64,000 nt of DNA from Pseudomonas sp. TNT3 (lineage in GTDB: Bacteria; Pseudomonadota; Gammaproteobacteria; Pseudomonadales; Pseudomonadaceae), in contig NZ_WFGV02000006.1 in assembly GCF_010095445.2 (NCBI RefSeq), forward strand, positions 62,001 to 126,000, read 5' to 3'. Made by a program: the position numbers and the translations under genes. Shown in pieces: positions 1-9,737 of the stretch; within the stretch, counting starts at the first letter, position 1; the number at the start of each line of letters is the position of its first letter. Under the pieces are notes generated by a model. The model was not told where the DNA came from. It did no database searches and saw only the letters and a list, made by a program, of their open reading frames with translations.

Positions 1-917
1 GCCGAGTGGGCATCGCTGAAGTAATAGCGAAACAGGTCGCGCCGCGCGGGCAGTTCGTTGTCACTGGCCAATCGCAACAGATGTCGGGACAAGTGATAGT
101 CATACGGCCCGCCCGAATCCTGCATCGCCACACTGACTGCGTGTTCGCTGGAGTGCTGCCCGGGAGCGACGGGCGCGATGTCGATGCCGACGAATTCACT
201 GACGTCCCACGGCAATGCCGCCGCAGCACCGCTGCCGGTTTCTTCGGTGATGGTGAACAGCGGATGGCAGTCGATCATCAGCTCTTCGCCACTGTCGACA
301 ATAGCCTTGAGTGCCGCCAGCAGCGCGGCAACGCCGGCTTTATCGTCGAGATGACGGGCGCTGATGTGCCCGCTTTCAGTGAATTCAGGCAACGGGTCGA
401 AGGCCACGAAATCACCGACACTGATGCCCAGCGAATCGCAATCGGCACGGGTAGCGCAGTAGGCGTCGAGGCGTAATTCGATGTGGTCCCAGCTAATCGG
501 CATTTCATCGACCGCGGTGTTGAAGGCGTGCCCGGAAGCCATCAGCGGCAACACACTGCCACGGATCACTCCGTTGTCGGTAAACAGGCTGACCCGACTA
601 CCCTCGGCAAATCGGCTGGACCAGCAGCCGACCGGCGCCAGAGTCAGGCGCCCGTTATCTTTCACCGCACGAACGGCCGCGCCAATGGTGTCCAGGTGCG
701 CGGAGACCGCTCGGTCCGGGCTGTTTTTCCTGCCCTTGAGCGTGGCGCGAATGGTCCCGCGGCGGGTCATTTCAAAGGGAATGCCCAGCTCTTCAAGGCG
801 CTCGGCGACGTAGCGCACGATGGTGTCGGTGAAACCGGTGGGGCTTGGAATGGCGAGCATTTCAAGCAGGACTTTTTGCAGGTAGTTGAGATCTGGTTCG
901 GGGATTTTGCTGGTCAT
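1..917 (-). CDS. M42-family aminopeptidase of the NAGGN osmoprotectant locus (3' end outside window)
   Basis: Only the first 305 codons are in the window; the C-terminus lies beyond base 1. The frame opens with MTSKIPEPDLNYLQKVLLEM and contains metal-site segments typical of M42 co-catalytic aminopeptidases: AVSAHLDTIG near residue 70, HLDDKAGVAA near 180 and an ITEETGSG segment near 210. The ATG at 915-917 follows a CAGGAGTTTCC ribosome site on the minus strand. It is the third gene of the NAGGN trio (amidotransferase, acetyltransferase/ligase, peptidase; TIGR03104/TIGR03103/TIGR03106 in my recollection). Its role there is inferred: it may turn over or process the dipeptide amide. A 179-bp gap with a long inverted repeat separates it from the upstream gene, so its expression may be uncoupled from the first two. 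Confidence 0.9.
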   Translation of the reverse strand, partial: MTSKIPEPDLNYLQKVLLEMLAIPSPTGFTDTIVRYVAERLEELGIPFEMTRRGTIRATLKGRKNSPDRAVSAHLDTIGAAVRAVKDNGRLTLAPVGCWSSRFAEGSRVSLFTDNGVIRGSVLPLMASGHAFNTAVDEMPISWDHIELRLDAYCATRADCDSLGISVGDFVAFDPLPEFTESGHISARHLDDKAGVAALLAALKAIVDSGEELMIDCHPLFTITEETGSGAAAALPWDVSEFVGIDIAPVAPGQHSSEHAVSVAMQDSGGPYDYHLSRHLLRLASDNELPARRDLFRYYFSDAHS

Positions 918-981
918 GGAAACTCCTGATGAGTAAAGAACATCGATGGTTTCGATGAAGTGATTAGACGGTTGGCCAAGC

Positions 982-1092
982 CCGGTGTAGCAGCTGCCGA
1001 GGCACGAGGCTGCGTTGGGCTGCGCAGCGGCCCCAAAGGGCGGTCCTGCGGACACGCAACGCAGCCTCGTGCCTCGGCAGCTGCTACACCGG
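982..1092. repeat. Perfect 36-bp inverted repeat (REPIN-like) between ngg and the M42 peptidase gene
   Basis: Bases 982-1017 and 1057-1092 are exact reverse complements over 36 bp, separated by a 39-bp GC-rich loop. The arms contain GCAGCTGCCGAGGCACGAGG, a variant of the Pseudomonas REP core (GCTGCCGAAGGCTGCG) seen elsewhere in this window. The outer end lies 4 bp from the ngg stop codon, so the transcript can fold into a very stable hairpin just after ngg, which could stabilise the upstream mRNA or lower read-through to the peptidase gene. Confidence 0.9.
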
Positions 1093-1096
1093 CCTG

Positions 1097-2845
1097 CTAT
1101 GACGCAGCGGGCTGACTGTGCGGAAACAGTAAATCCACGAACCGCTCTGCCGTTGGCTGCGGTTCATGGTTGGCCAGCCCGGCACGCTCATTGGCTTCAA
1201 TGAACACATACTCAGGCTGATCCGCCGCCATCACCATCAGGTCCAGCCCGACCATCGGGATGTCCAGCGCTCGTGCAGCCCGCACGGCGGCATCAACCAG
1301 TGTCGGGTGAAGGATCGCCGTGACGTCCTCAAGAACGCCGCCTGTATGAAGATTCGCCGTACGACGCACGAACAGATGTTCGCCAGCCGGCAAAATGCTG
1401 CTGTAGTCGTAACCCGCCGCTTGCAACGTGCGTTCGGTTTCATGATCCAGCGGGATTTTGCTTTCGCCGCTGGTCGCTGCCTGACGTCGCCGACTCTGGG
1501 CTTCGATCAACGCACCGATGGAATGCTGACCGTCACCCACCACTTCGGCCGGGCGCCGAATTGCGGCCGCAACGACCTCAAAACCGATCACCAGGATCCG
1601 CAGGTCAAGGCCTTCGTGGAAGCTTTCCAGCAACACCCGACTGTCGAACTGGCGCGCCGATTCGATGGCTTGCTGTACGTCCTCGATGGATTGCAAATCT
1701 ACCGCCACGCCTTGACCCTGCTCGCCATCCAGCGGCTTGACGACCACCCGTGAGTGCTCGTCGAGAAACGCCAGATTGTCATCCGCGTTGCCGGCCAGTT
1801 GTTGGGAGGGCAAGTTCAGTCCGGCAGCTTTGAGCACCTTGTGCGTGAGGCTTTTATCCTGGCAAAGGCTCATGCTGATGGCGCTGGTGAGGTCGCTCAG
1901 GGACTCGCGGCAACGCACTCGACGCCCACCATGAATGAGCGTGAACATCCCGGCGTCGGCGTCATCGACCTGTACTTCGATGCCACGGCGATGAGCTTCC
2001 TCGACGATGATTCGCGCATACGGATTGAAATCGGCCTCAGGGCCCGGGCCCAGAAACAGCGGCTGATTGATGCCGTTCTTGCGCTTGATGGCGAAGGTCG
2101 AGAGGTTGCGAAAACCGAGCTTGGCGTAAAGACTTTTCGCCTGCCGATTGTCATGCAACACGGACAAGTCCAGGTAACTCAGCCCACGACTCATGAAGTG
2201 CTCGATCAAGTGTCGCACCAGCACTTCACCCACACCTGGCCGCGAGCATTGCGGGTCCACGGCGAGGCACCACAGGCTGCTGCCATTTTCCGGATCGTTG
2301 AATGCCTTGTGATGATTGAGGCCCATGACACTGCCGATGATCGCACCGCTGTCCTCATCTTCCGCCAGCCAGTACACCGGGCCGCCCAGATGTCGCGGGG
2401 TCAGCAAACTGGCATCGATCGGCAACATCCCGCGCGCCTGGTACAGATGATTGATCGCCTGCCAGTCCGAGTCGCTCTGGGCCCGACGGATGCGAAAACC
2501 GCGAAATACGCGCGTGGACGGGCGGTAATCGCTGAACCACAGGCGCAGGGTGTCGGAGGGATCCAGAAACAACTGCGCAGGCTCCAACCCCAGTATCTGC
2601 TGAGGCGCGGCAACGTACAGCGCAATATCGCGCTCACCGGGCTTTTCGTTGAGCAGTTCCTGAGCAAGGCTCGCCGGGTCCGCAAAGGTGTGGCCGATCA
2701 GCAGTCGGCCCCAGCCGCAATGCACCGCGATCGGCGCAGCGCCGAGCTCGCTGCCGTCTTCGGCCAGGCGAGCTTGCAAACGTTCGTAGGAAGGGGCCTG
2801 ACCGCGCAACAAGCGTTGGCTATAAGCCGTGGCGTGGGGTTTCAT
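1097..2845 (-). CDS. ngg: N-acetylglutaminylglutamine synthetase (GNAT + ATP-grasp fusion)
   Basis: 582 residues. Residues about 116-257 form a GNAT acetyltransferase, with LWCLAVDPQCSRPGVGEVLV resembling the acetyl-CoA loop and a C-terminal YAKLGFR motif. Residues about 285-575 are an ATP-grasp ligase, with VVVKPLDGEQGQGV at 367-380 as the nucleotide-binding lysine/glycine segment. Family knowledge: this fused enzyme makes N-acetylglutaminylglutamine, precursor of the compatible solute NAGGN, in the cytoplasm under osmotic stress. The start lies 3 bp after the stop of the amidotransferase gene, so the two are translationally close and co-transcribed. The stop lies beside a 36-bp inverted repeat. 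No truncation or frameshift is seen. Confidence 0.92.
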   Translation of the reverse strand: MKPHATAYSQRLLRGQAPSYERLQARLAEDGSELGAAPIAVHCGWGRLLIGHTFADPASLAQELLNEKPGERDIALYVAAPQQILGLEPAQLFLDPSDTLRLWFSDYRPSTRVFRGFRIRRAQSDSDWQAINHLYQARGMLPIDASLLTPRHLGGPVYWLAEDEDSGAIIGSVMGLNHHKAFNDPENGSSLWCLAVDPQCSRPGVGEVLVRHLIEHFMSRGLSYLDLSVLHDNRQAKSLYAKLGFRNLSTFAIKRKNGINQPLFLGPGPEADFNPYARIIVEEAHRRGIEVQVDDADAGMFTLIHGGRRVRCRESLSDLTSAISMSLCQDKSLTHKVLKAAGLNLPSQQLAGNADDNLAFLDEHSRVVVKPLDGEQGQGVAVDLQSIEDVQQAIESARQFDSRVLLESFHEGLDLRILVIGFEVVAAAIRRPAEVVGDGQHSIGALIEAQSRRRQAATSGESKIPLDHETERTLQAAGYDYSSILPAGEHLFVRRTANLHTGGVLEDVTAILHPTLVDAAVRAARALDIPMVGLDLMVMAADQPEYVFIEANERAGLANHEPQPTAERFVDLLFPHSQPAAS

Positions 2846-2848
2846 CGA

Positions 2849-4621
2849 TCAGATTCCTTGTTCACTGAGCCACAGGTTCAGCGCCGCCAGCTGCCACAGC
2901 TTGGAGCCGCGCAGCGGGGTCAGTTGGCCTTGCGGATCGGTCAGCAAACGGTCAAGCATCGCCGGGTTGAACAGGCCGCGATCCTGGCTTGGATCAAGCA
3001 GCAACTCACGCACCCAGTTCAACGTATCGCCCTGCAGATGCTTGAGGCCGGGCACCGGGAAATAACCTTTCTTGCGGTCGATGACTTCACTTGGAATGAC
3101 CAGTCGCGCCGCTTCTTTCAAGACTTGCTTGCCACCGTCCGGCAGTTTGAATTTGCCCGGCACACGTGCCGACAATTCCACCAGTCGATAGTCCAGGAAG
3201 GGAGTTCGTGCTTCCAGGCCCCAGGCCATGGTCATGTTGTCGACGCGTTTGACCGGGTCATCCACCAGCATCACGGTGCTGTCCAGACGCAGCGCTTTGT
3301 CCACCGCTGCGTCGGCGCCCGGCTGTGCGAAATGTTCCTTCACGAAGTCGCCGGCAGCGTCATTCGCCGTCAGCCATTTGGGTTGCACGGTGGCGGCGTA
3401 GTCGTCGTAACTGCGGTCGAAGAACGCGTCGCGATAAGCGGCGTACGGATCGGCTGCACCGTCGACCTGCGGGTACCAGTGATAACCGGCAAACAGTTCA
3501 TCCGCACCCTGGCCGCTTTGCACCACCTTGCAGTGCTTGGCGACTTCCCGGGACAGCAGATAAAAGGCGATGCAATCGTGGCTGACCATCGGCTCGCTCA
3601 TGGCACGAAATGCCGCTGGCAGTTGCTCGATGATCTCTTTTTCGTCGATTCGCAGTTGGTGATGTTGAGTGCCGTAATGCTTGGCGATCAGGTCCGAATA
3701 CTGAAACTCGTCACCACGCTCGCCGCCGGCATCCTGGAACCCGATGGAAAAGGTCGACAGGTTTTCCACGCCGACTTCACGCAGCAGGCCCACGAGCATG
3801 CTCGAATCCACACCACCGGACAGCAGGACACCCACGTCAACCGCCGCACGCTGGCGAATGGCGACAGCATCACGCGTGCTGTCCAGTACTCGGTCGCGCC
3901 AGTCTTCGAGCGTCAGGTTCATCTCATCGGCGTGTGGGCCGTAGGGCAGGGTCCACCAGGTTTTCTGCTCGGTGGTGCCATCGGCTTCAACGCGCATCCA
4001 GGTGGCTGGTGGCAGTTTTTCGATGCCCGCCAGCAGGGTACGCGGCGCTGGAACCACCGCGTGGAAGTTCAGGTAGTGATTGAGCGCCACCGGATCAAGG
4101 ATCGGATTGATATCACCACCTTTGAGCAGTGCCGGCAGTGCCGAGGCGAAGCGCAGGCGCTGACCGGTGCGCGACAGGTACAACGGCTTCACGCCCAGAC
4201 GGTCGCGGGCGATGAACAAGCGTTTAGCGTCGCGTTCCCAGATGGCGAAGGCGAACATGCCGTTGAGTTTCGGCAGCAGCGCTTCACCCCAGGCGTGATA
4301 GCCCTTGAGCAACACCTCGGTATCACCGCCGGAGTAAAAGGCGTAGCCGAGGCCTTCGAGTTCGGTGCGCAGCTCGGGAAAATTGTAAATCGCGCCATTG
4401 AAGGCCAGGGACAAGCCCAACTGGTTGTCGATCATCGGCTGCGCCGAGCCGTCGGACAGGTCCATGATTTTCAGGCGACGGTGGCCCAGGGCAATCGGCC
4501 CCTGGCTGTGAAAGCCCCACGCGTCAGGGCCGCGAGGTGCCAGGTGATGGGTGATTCGTTCAACGGCTGCAAGGTCCGCAGGTTGATGATCAAAGCGTAA
4601 CTCGCCAGCTAATCCGCACAT
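2849..4621 (-). CDS. N-acetylglutaminylglutamine amidotransferase (asparagine-synthetase-like)
   Basis: 590 residues of the class-II glutamine amidotransferase/asparagine synthetase fold. Cys2 (MCGLAGE) is the N-terminal glutaminase nucleophile exposed after Met removal; residues about 2-200 are the Ntn-hydrolase domain with RGPDAWG near 30. The synthetase domain carries the PP-loop LLSGGVDSS (SGGVDS at 268-273). In the NAGGN pathway it amidates the dipeptide C-terminus using glutamine and ATP. It is first in the minus-strand operon, with ATG at 4619-4621 behind TAAGGAC. It is separated from general AsnB by the context: the fused acetyltransferase/ligase and M42 peptidase follow directly. Confidence 0.92.
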   Translation of the reverse strand: MCGLAGELRFDHQPADLAAVERITHHLAPRGPDAWGFHSQGPIALGHRRLKIMDLSDGSAQPMIDNQLGLSLAFNGAIYNFPELRTELEGLGYAFYSGGDTEVLLKGYHAWGEALLPKLNGMFAFAIWERDAKRLFIARDRLGVKPLYLSRTGQRLRFASALPALLKGGDINPILDPVALNHYLNFHAVVPAPRTLLAGIEKLPPATWMRVEADGTTEQKTWWTLPYGPHADEMNLTLEDWRDRVLDSTRDAVAIRQRAAVDVGVLLSGGVDSSMLVGLLREVGVENLSTFSIGFQDAGGERGDEFQYSDLIAKHYGTQHHQLRIDEKEIIEQLPAAFRAMSEPMVSHDCIAFYLLSREVAKHCKVVQSGQGADELFAGYHWYPQVDGAADPYAAYRDAFFDRSYDDYAATVQPKWLTANDAAGDFVKEHFAQPGADAAVDKALRLDSTVMLVDDPVKRVDNMTMAWGLEARTPFLDYRLVELSARVPGKFKLPDGGKQVLKEAARLVIPSEVIDRKKGYFPVPGLKHLQGDTLNWVRELLLDPSQDRGLFNPAMLDRLLTDPQGQLTPLRGSKLWQLAALNLWLSEQGI

Positions 4622-4917
4622 AAAGTCCTTACCGGTTTTTCCGTTGGGGAGGGTCTATCGATACCGCAACAAAAGTGCGGGTACTCAGAAACTGACCCGA
4701 GCGATTCGCGGGAGTTTTAGATCGATAAGTTATAAGTGGGTATTGGCTGACGAATGGTGCGCGCTGCACGAGTGTGCATTGCCGGGGCGGTAATTATTGA
4801 TCTGATGCATAGGAGTAGTTGCTTGAAAGCCCGGAAATCCGACCCGGTATTCGCGTTTTTAATTGCCTGACGAGCTTAATAGACTGAAGCCTTCTCAATG
4901 CAATAAGGATATTGCAC
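4622..4917. other. Divergent intergenic region between the NAGGN operon and the NEL-effector gene
   Basis: This 296-bp gap must hold promoters for both flanking genes. It is more AT-rich than its neighbours, with runs such as GATCGATAAGTTATAAG near 4710. I see no strong sigma-70 pair, terminator, RNA gene or convincing small ORF. A clear AAGGAT ribosome site at 4905-4910 serves the rightward gene. Confidence 0.5.
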
Positions 4918-7900
4918 ATGCTGTCTACATCCGACGTGACACTTGCGGCCACGACGTTTACCCCCGCGCAACGCAGCGCTGCTTTTGTCGATCATACTGC
5001 CGATCTGGACAAGGCCGAGGTACTGCAAAAAAACATCCCGACCTGGCTGGCCAATGCCGACCTTGCGGTGGTGCAGGGTCTGAAAGCGGCGGTTGAGCAA
5101 AGTGATCTCACTTATACCAAGGCTGCAGCGGTGCTCGAGAGGCTCAAGCCGCTGGACGTGTTTTGCAAGGAGCAATTGACCCTTTTCCTCAAGAGCAAAT
5201 GGACTGTCGATTTCGATGTTGAGCGGGACACCCTGGAGATTGTTAAAAGATCGATAATTGGCATTGGTGCGCCGTTCCCTGTCAGCTTCCAGGAAAAATT
5301 CAGCACCACTTCTCGCAGCCTGCTGCACGCGGCCATGGAGAACTTCACCCTTGAGGAATCCAGCAGCGGCGGCATCCCGAAAGACTCGTTGATACGAATC
5401 AATGGACAAGCCCAGACCGGTGCAGCGATTACCCCGACCAAATTCGCGCTGATTTGTCGCGAGCTTGACCTCGGTGCGCGTTATCAGCGCCATATCGCCG
5501 AGGTATTGGCATTGCCGGCCACGTCTGCAAGCAGTGCAAACGCCTCAGCGGCCGACATCCGGCAGTTGAAGCTGCTTGATCTGAAAATCGCCGTTCATAT
5601 TGCCTACCTGAAAAAGCACATCACCGAAGCCGTTTACACAATGATGCTGAGCGTCATTGCACAAAAACTCCCTGCGGCACAAACCAAAGGCGCCGTCTTC
5701 GACGGTGCGTCGGTAATCTGGCAAGGCTTGATGATCGATGATGCATGCATCTGCGGGGCGCTGGTGTTCACCAAAGCCTCGATCGACACCGCGCCGACGG
5801 CGAAATGCGTGGTGTACCTGCCGAACGACCCCGAGCGACCGCTGTATGAATACGCCTCGCTGGATGACTTCAAGGCTTACCTCTCTCGTCAGTTGCAAAC
5901 CAAAGCCTACAGGGCGTACTTCGCCAGCCAATTCCTTCCCGGGCACGATAAATCCGATTTTTTTACTGCATTTGACGAAGACAAAGTACTGGGCACGCTT
6001 GTCGCGACACCCGCGGATTGTGTTGCTGATTTCTTCTTCGGCGCATTCATCAGCAAGACCCAGCGAGATGCCCGGGTTCTCGCGGTCACGACCGAAGAAG
6101 TGGACGAAGTACAACGGGAAAAAACCGTTCAGAGGCTGCTCGATGGCGGTCTTCTGTTCTTGAACGCAGCCTCTTTTTTCGTACCGGTACTGGGCGAATT
6201 GATGATGGCTGTGGCACTCATCGACATTGTCAGCGAGGTCTATGAAGGTGTGCAGGACTGGGCGCACGGCGAGCCGCACAAAGCGTTGTCGCATTTGCTG
6301 AATGTTGTCGAGAACATTGCGCAGATGGCGGCGTTCGCGGCGGTCGGCAAAGTGGCGTCGATCGCCTTGCGTCGGGTGGCGAAAGAGCAAGCGGCGTTCT
6401 TTGATGGTTTCGAAGCAGTGACGCGCGCCGATGGTAAACAAAGGCTGTGGAAGCCAGATCTTGAGCCCTATCAGCAGACATTGGCGCTACCGGAAACAGT
6501 GCAGCCGGATGCGAAGGGCATTTACAAGCACGGCGGGCACACCTCTGTCGTCATGGAGGATAAGGTCTATCGCGTCACCCATAACGCTGAGAAATATGCG
6601 TGGCAGATAAACCACCCGGTTCGCCAGGACGCATTCGCGCCAGCCATTGAACGAAGCGTCGAAGGCGGCTGGCGGCATGTGCATGAGCACGCGCTTGAGT
6701 GGCCGAGCAGTGGGTATGCGTTGAAACGTACAGATCCCCGTTTACATGGTTTTTCCGGCAGTGACCTGACAAAAATCGCCGATATCGTAGGTATGTCGCC
6801 TGCCGAGCTTCACCGATTGCATCTGGGCAATCTGGATTTGCCACCACGGCTATATGATTGCGTCGAACGCTTCAAACTGAATCGGCGCATCACTGCAGTG
6901 GTGTTGGCCATGGAACGTGGGGATACCGCGAGCACCGATTTTCTGCAGGCGCAGCTGCATACATTGCCAAGGCTGTCCGGCTGGCCTGAAGAACGATTCA
7001 TCCAGGTGTTCGATGCGGACGGCGCAGTCGTTTCTCGCTTTCCTGACGGGGCTGCAAAAAGTAGCGACGACGTTAACAGCGTGGACGTTACCCAAGCGCA
7101 ACTGAATGCAGGGAAATTGTTGGATACTGTGATCGATGGTCTTTATTCGAAACAAGTTGAGGCCATTGTCGGCAAAGGGACGACCGATTCGCAATCAACG
7201 TTGCTGGCCAGAAAGATTGCGTCATCCGTTAAAAGTAATCGCCAACCACTGTTCGAGTGGCTCTACAAAGCCTATGACGGCGAAGCCACGGGTGGTGTTG
7301 CGACATTGCGTGAGCACGCTGCCGACATTCCCACCCGGGTAGCTCGCAAGTTGCTTGACGAAGCGAGTCAACGAGATCGTGTGTTTTTTCGCGACCGCAA
7401 GTTCCCGGGATTTGATTTATCGGAGCAGGTCAGCGAGGCACAGCGTTCGCTCAGGCTGGACCGTGCACTCACCGGACTGCATTTTCCAGAGCTGGCCAAT
7501 GCCGATACGAACACGCTGAGCCTCAGGCTGCTGGATCGCGTGCAAGGTTGGGAGACGGGTTATCGACTGGAGTTGCGAGAAGGGTCAACCACCGGAAAGT
7601 TGCTGGACAGTGTCGGTTCCGCAGATGCGCCGTTGAGCGGGGTCATCATCAAAACGCCGACGGGCTATCAGGTCAACCGGGGGACCGGCACGTTGATAGC
7701 CGACAAAGCAAGCGCCACGCTCGGCGAATCGATATTCCACGCACTGCCTGCAGCCCGACGCATCCGCATGGGGCTTACAGGTGCCGATGACGTTAATGTG
7801 ACCTTACTGCGCGATCGCCTGGGCTCGGCTGCCACGGCGGACCGCGCACGCACCGCTCGGGTATTGCGAGGTGAGCACAGCGAGGTCCCCGAACACCTTT

Positions 7901-9732
7901 CTTCCTGTGGGATCCAGGCTGACCCTGCCGAGGCGACCGTCTACGAAAAAGCCTTGATTCGTAAAGTTCGAAAGCTGTACCCGCTGTTCACCGATGCCCA
8001 GGTTTCAGCCTTTCTTGATGACGCGGGCACTACCCACACGTTGCGGTTAAATCGAATCAAGGCACTGGAGCAGCAGTTGGAGAAATTGCGTGGAGTGCTG
8101 CAGACCTGGAGCAACGACCAGGTGGAGATGAAGAAGCTACCGGGACAGTTCAATGATGTGCGCGTCAGCCGTCGCCAGATAGCTCAAACCATCGAAAACT
8201 GCTGGCGTCGGGTAACTGCGCCGCGAACACCGCGGGATCAGCCTGTAACGCTCAAAATCGAGCGCAACTTCGCTGGCCAACTGCCGGCGCTGACCGAACA
8301 CGACGTCGCTCATGTGCGCAGCCTCATCATCAGAGACATGAACGCAGGTGATGAGCTGGCGTACTTCCTGAGGCCCTTCAAAAATCTTGTCAGGTTGGAA
8401 CTGGATGGCAATCAACTGACACGACTGCCTGAAGCAGTGTCACACATGCCCGACCTTGAACATTTGATCTTGAACCGCAACAAGTTGGCATTGACCGAAC
8501 ATACCCTCAAAAAACTAGGCGATATGCGCAAGTTGCGTTCGCTCGGGTTGAGCGGTAACCGGTTGGGCGCCACGGTGGATGTCAGCAAAATGCTGGATCT
8601 GCAAGCCCTGTTCCTCGGCGACACCCATGCCACGGAGTTACCTGTGGGGCTTGCCCGATTGCCTTACCTGGACATGGTGGATTTGCGCGGTAACGACATT
8701 CAAGAACTGCCCGCGTGGTTGTTCGATGTTCCGCGGCGATTCGCCCGAAGGATCAATTTGCGGCACAACCCATTGTCCGCAGCGAGCCGTACGAAGCTTG
8801 AAACTTATCGTGGCAATACCGGCATCGGGATGGGCTTTCTTGAAGATGATCATGCGGTGATCAACGAGCAAAAAGCTCGAGAACTGTGGATGCCTGATAG
8901 TCGCGAAGAACTTTACGCCAGTCGTAATCGCACATGGGTTGCACTGAAGAACGAACCCGGGTCCGACGGTTTTTTCAGATTGCTGGCCGAGGTGGGAAGC
9001 ACCGCCGATAATCGCTATGTGCATGAGGACATGAGTGATCGGGTCTGGAGAGTTATCGAGGCGGCCAAGGCTGACTCGATGTTGCGCGATCAGCTATTAC
9101 CGATGGCGGTCAAAAGTAATTGCGTTGATTCGGCGGCGACCATTTTCAGTAACCTTGAAGTCACCGTCGACATCGACACGTTGGTTCGCCAGTCCGCCAA
9201 TACTCATGATCAGGCTGCCCGGCTACTCAAATTGGGACGGCGCCTGTTTCGCCAGGATTATCTCGCCAAGCTCGCCCGGGATGATGTGTTGGCCAACCCC
9301 AAACGCGATCCCGTGGAAGTGGAATTGGCCTATCGCACCGGCCTGGCCGACAAGCTCGAGCTTATCGGCCAGCCCAGGCATATGCGCTATGCATCGCTGA
9401 GTGGCGTTAAAACGGCGGACCTGAATGCTGCCTACAACAAGGTCATTGCTGCCGAAGCGACTTCCGAACTGTCAGCTGACTTGAGCAACCGCGAGTTCTG
9501 GGGGAAATTTTTGCGTGAGCAACATGGCAAGAAATTCACCGACCTTGCCGCTCCCTTTCAGGAGCGAGTACAGACGGCCTTTGAAAACGAGGCGAAGTTG
9601 GGAACAGGGCTTCGTGCGCATGTCGACGGCATCGCCGATGAGCTGAAGCTGGCTGAAACAGGTCTGTTGAAACGCCTCACCGAGCAAGCCATGGAAGCAG
9701 AAAAAATGAAGACCTGTTTCATTCTGGATTAA
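4918..9732 (+). CDS. Giant putative effector: DUF6543-like toxin body, leucine-rich repeats, NEL-type E3 ubiquitin ligase domain
   Basis: 1604 residues from the ATG at 4918, chosen because AAGGAT ends 7 bp upstream; a TTG two codons earlier is less likely. The long N-terminal body has a hydrophobic stretch near residues 400-450 (GGLLFLNAASFFVPVLGELM) and a segment near 560-600 (INHPVRQDAFAPAIERSVEG) that I recognise from Pseudomonas dermonecrotic-toxin-like DUF6543 proteins. Leucine-rich repeats follow at about 1150-1290 (LVRLELDGNQLTRLPEAV; LRSLGLSGNRLG). The C-terminal region matches the NEL ligase family of IpaH/SspH/SlrP, with the candidate catalytic motif Cys1402-Val-Asp1404 (NCVDSA). 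Family members transfer ubiquitin onto host proteins, so the likely target is eukaryotic. There is no signal peptide, no secretion gene and no immunity gene nearby. The stop is 5 bp from the convergent mnmC stop. Confidence 0.85.
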   Translation: MLSTSDVTLAATTFTPAQRSAAFVDHTADLDKAEVLQKNIPTWLANADLAVVQGLKAAVEQSDLTYTKAAAVLERLKPLDVFCKEQLTLFLKSKWTVDFDVERDTLEIVKRSIIGIGAPFPVSFQEKFSTTSRSLLHAAMENFTLEESSSGGIPKDSLIRINGQAQTGAAITPTKFALICRELDLGARYQRHIAEVLALPATSASSANASAADIRQLKLLDLKIAVHIAYLKKHITEAVYTMMLSVIAQKLPAAQTKGAVFDGASVIWQGLMIDDACICGALVFTKASIDTAPTAKCVVYLPNDPERPLYEYASLDDFKAYLSRQLQTKAYRAYFASQFLPGHDKSDFFTAFDEDKVLGTLVATPADCVADFFFGAFISKTQRDARVLAVTTEEVDEVQREKTVQRLLDGGLLFLNAASFFVPVLGELMMAVALIDIVSEVYEGVQDWAHGEPHKALSHLLNVVENIAQMAAFAAVGKVASIALRRVAKEQAAFFDGFEAVTRADGKQRLWKPDLEPYQQTLALPETVQPDAKGIYKHGGHTSVVMEDKVYRVTHNAEKYAWQINHPVRQDAFAPAIERSVEGGWRHVHEHALEWPSSGYALKRTDPRLHGFSGSDLTKIADIVGMSPAELHRLHLGNLDLPPRLYDCVERFKLNRRITAVVLAMERGDTASTDFLQAQLHTLPRLSGWPEERFIQVFDADGAVVSRFPDGAAKSSDDVNSVDVTQAQLNAGKLLDTVIDGLYSKQVEAIVGKGTTDSQSTLLARKIASSVKSNRQPLFEWLYKAYDGEATGGVATLREHAADIPTRVARKLLDEASQRDRVFFRDRKFPGFDLSEQVSEAQRSLRLDRALTGLHFPELANADTNTLSLRLLDRVQGWETGYRLELREGSTTGKLLDSVGSADAPLSGVIIKTPTGYQVNRGTGTLIADKASATLGESIFHALPAARRIRMGLTGADDVNVTLLRDRLGSAATADRARTARVLRGEHSEVPEHLSSCGIQADPAEATVYEKALIRKVRKLYPLFTDAQVSAFLDDAGTTHTLRLNRIKALEQQLEKLRGVLQTWSNDQVEMKKLPGQFNDVRVSRRQIAQTIENCWRRVTAPRTPRDQPVTLKIERNFAGQLPALTEHDVAHVRSLIIRDMNAGDELAYFLRPFKNLVRLELDGNQLTRLPEAVSHMPDLEHLILNRNKLALTEHTLKKLGDMRKLRSLGLSGNRLGATVDVSKMLDLQALFLGDTHATELPVGLARLPYLDMVDLRGNDIQELPAWLFDVPRRFARRINLRHNPLSAASRTKLETYRGNTGIGMGFLEDDHAVINEQKARELWMPDSREELYASRNRTWVALKNEPGSDGFFRLLAEVGSTADNRYVHEDMSDRVWRVIEAAKADSMLRDQLLPMAVKSNCVDSAATIFSNLEVTVDIDTLVRQSANTHDQAARLLKLGRRLFRQDYLAKLARDDVLANPKRDPVEVELAYRTGLADKLELIGQPRHMRYASLSGVKTADLNAAYNKVIAAEATSELSADLSNREFWGKFLREQHGKKFTDLAAPFQERVQTAFENEAKLGTGLRAHVDGIADELKLAETGLLKRLTEQAMEAEKMKTCFILD

Positions 9733-9737
9733 GCGCC

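Noticed and set aside
1754..4600. 948-codon open frame on the plus strand
   Set aside because: It is antisense to ngg and the amidotransferase, both with full motifs; its translation is Gln/Arg/His-rich and shows no family, as expected for a GC-rich shadow frame.
4912..4914. TTG start for the NEL-effector gene
   Set aside because: The AAGGAT site is only 1 bp away; the ATG at 4918 has proper spacing.
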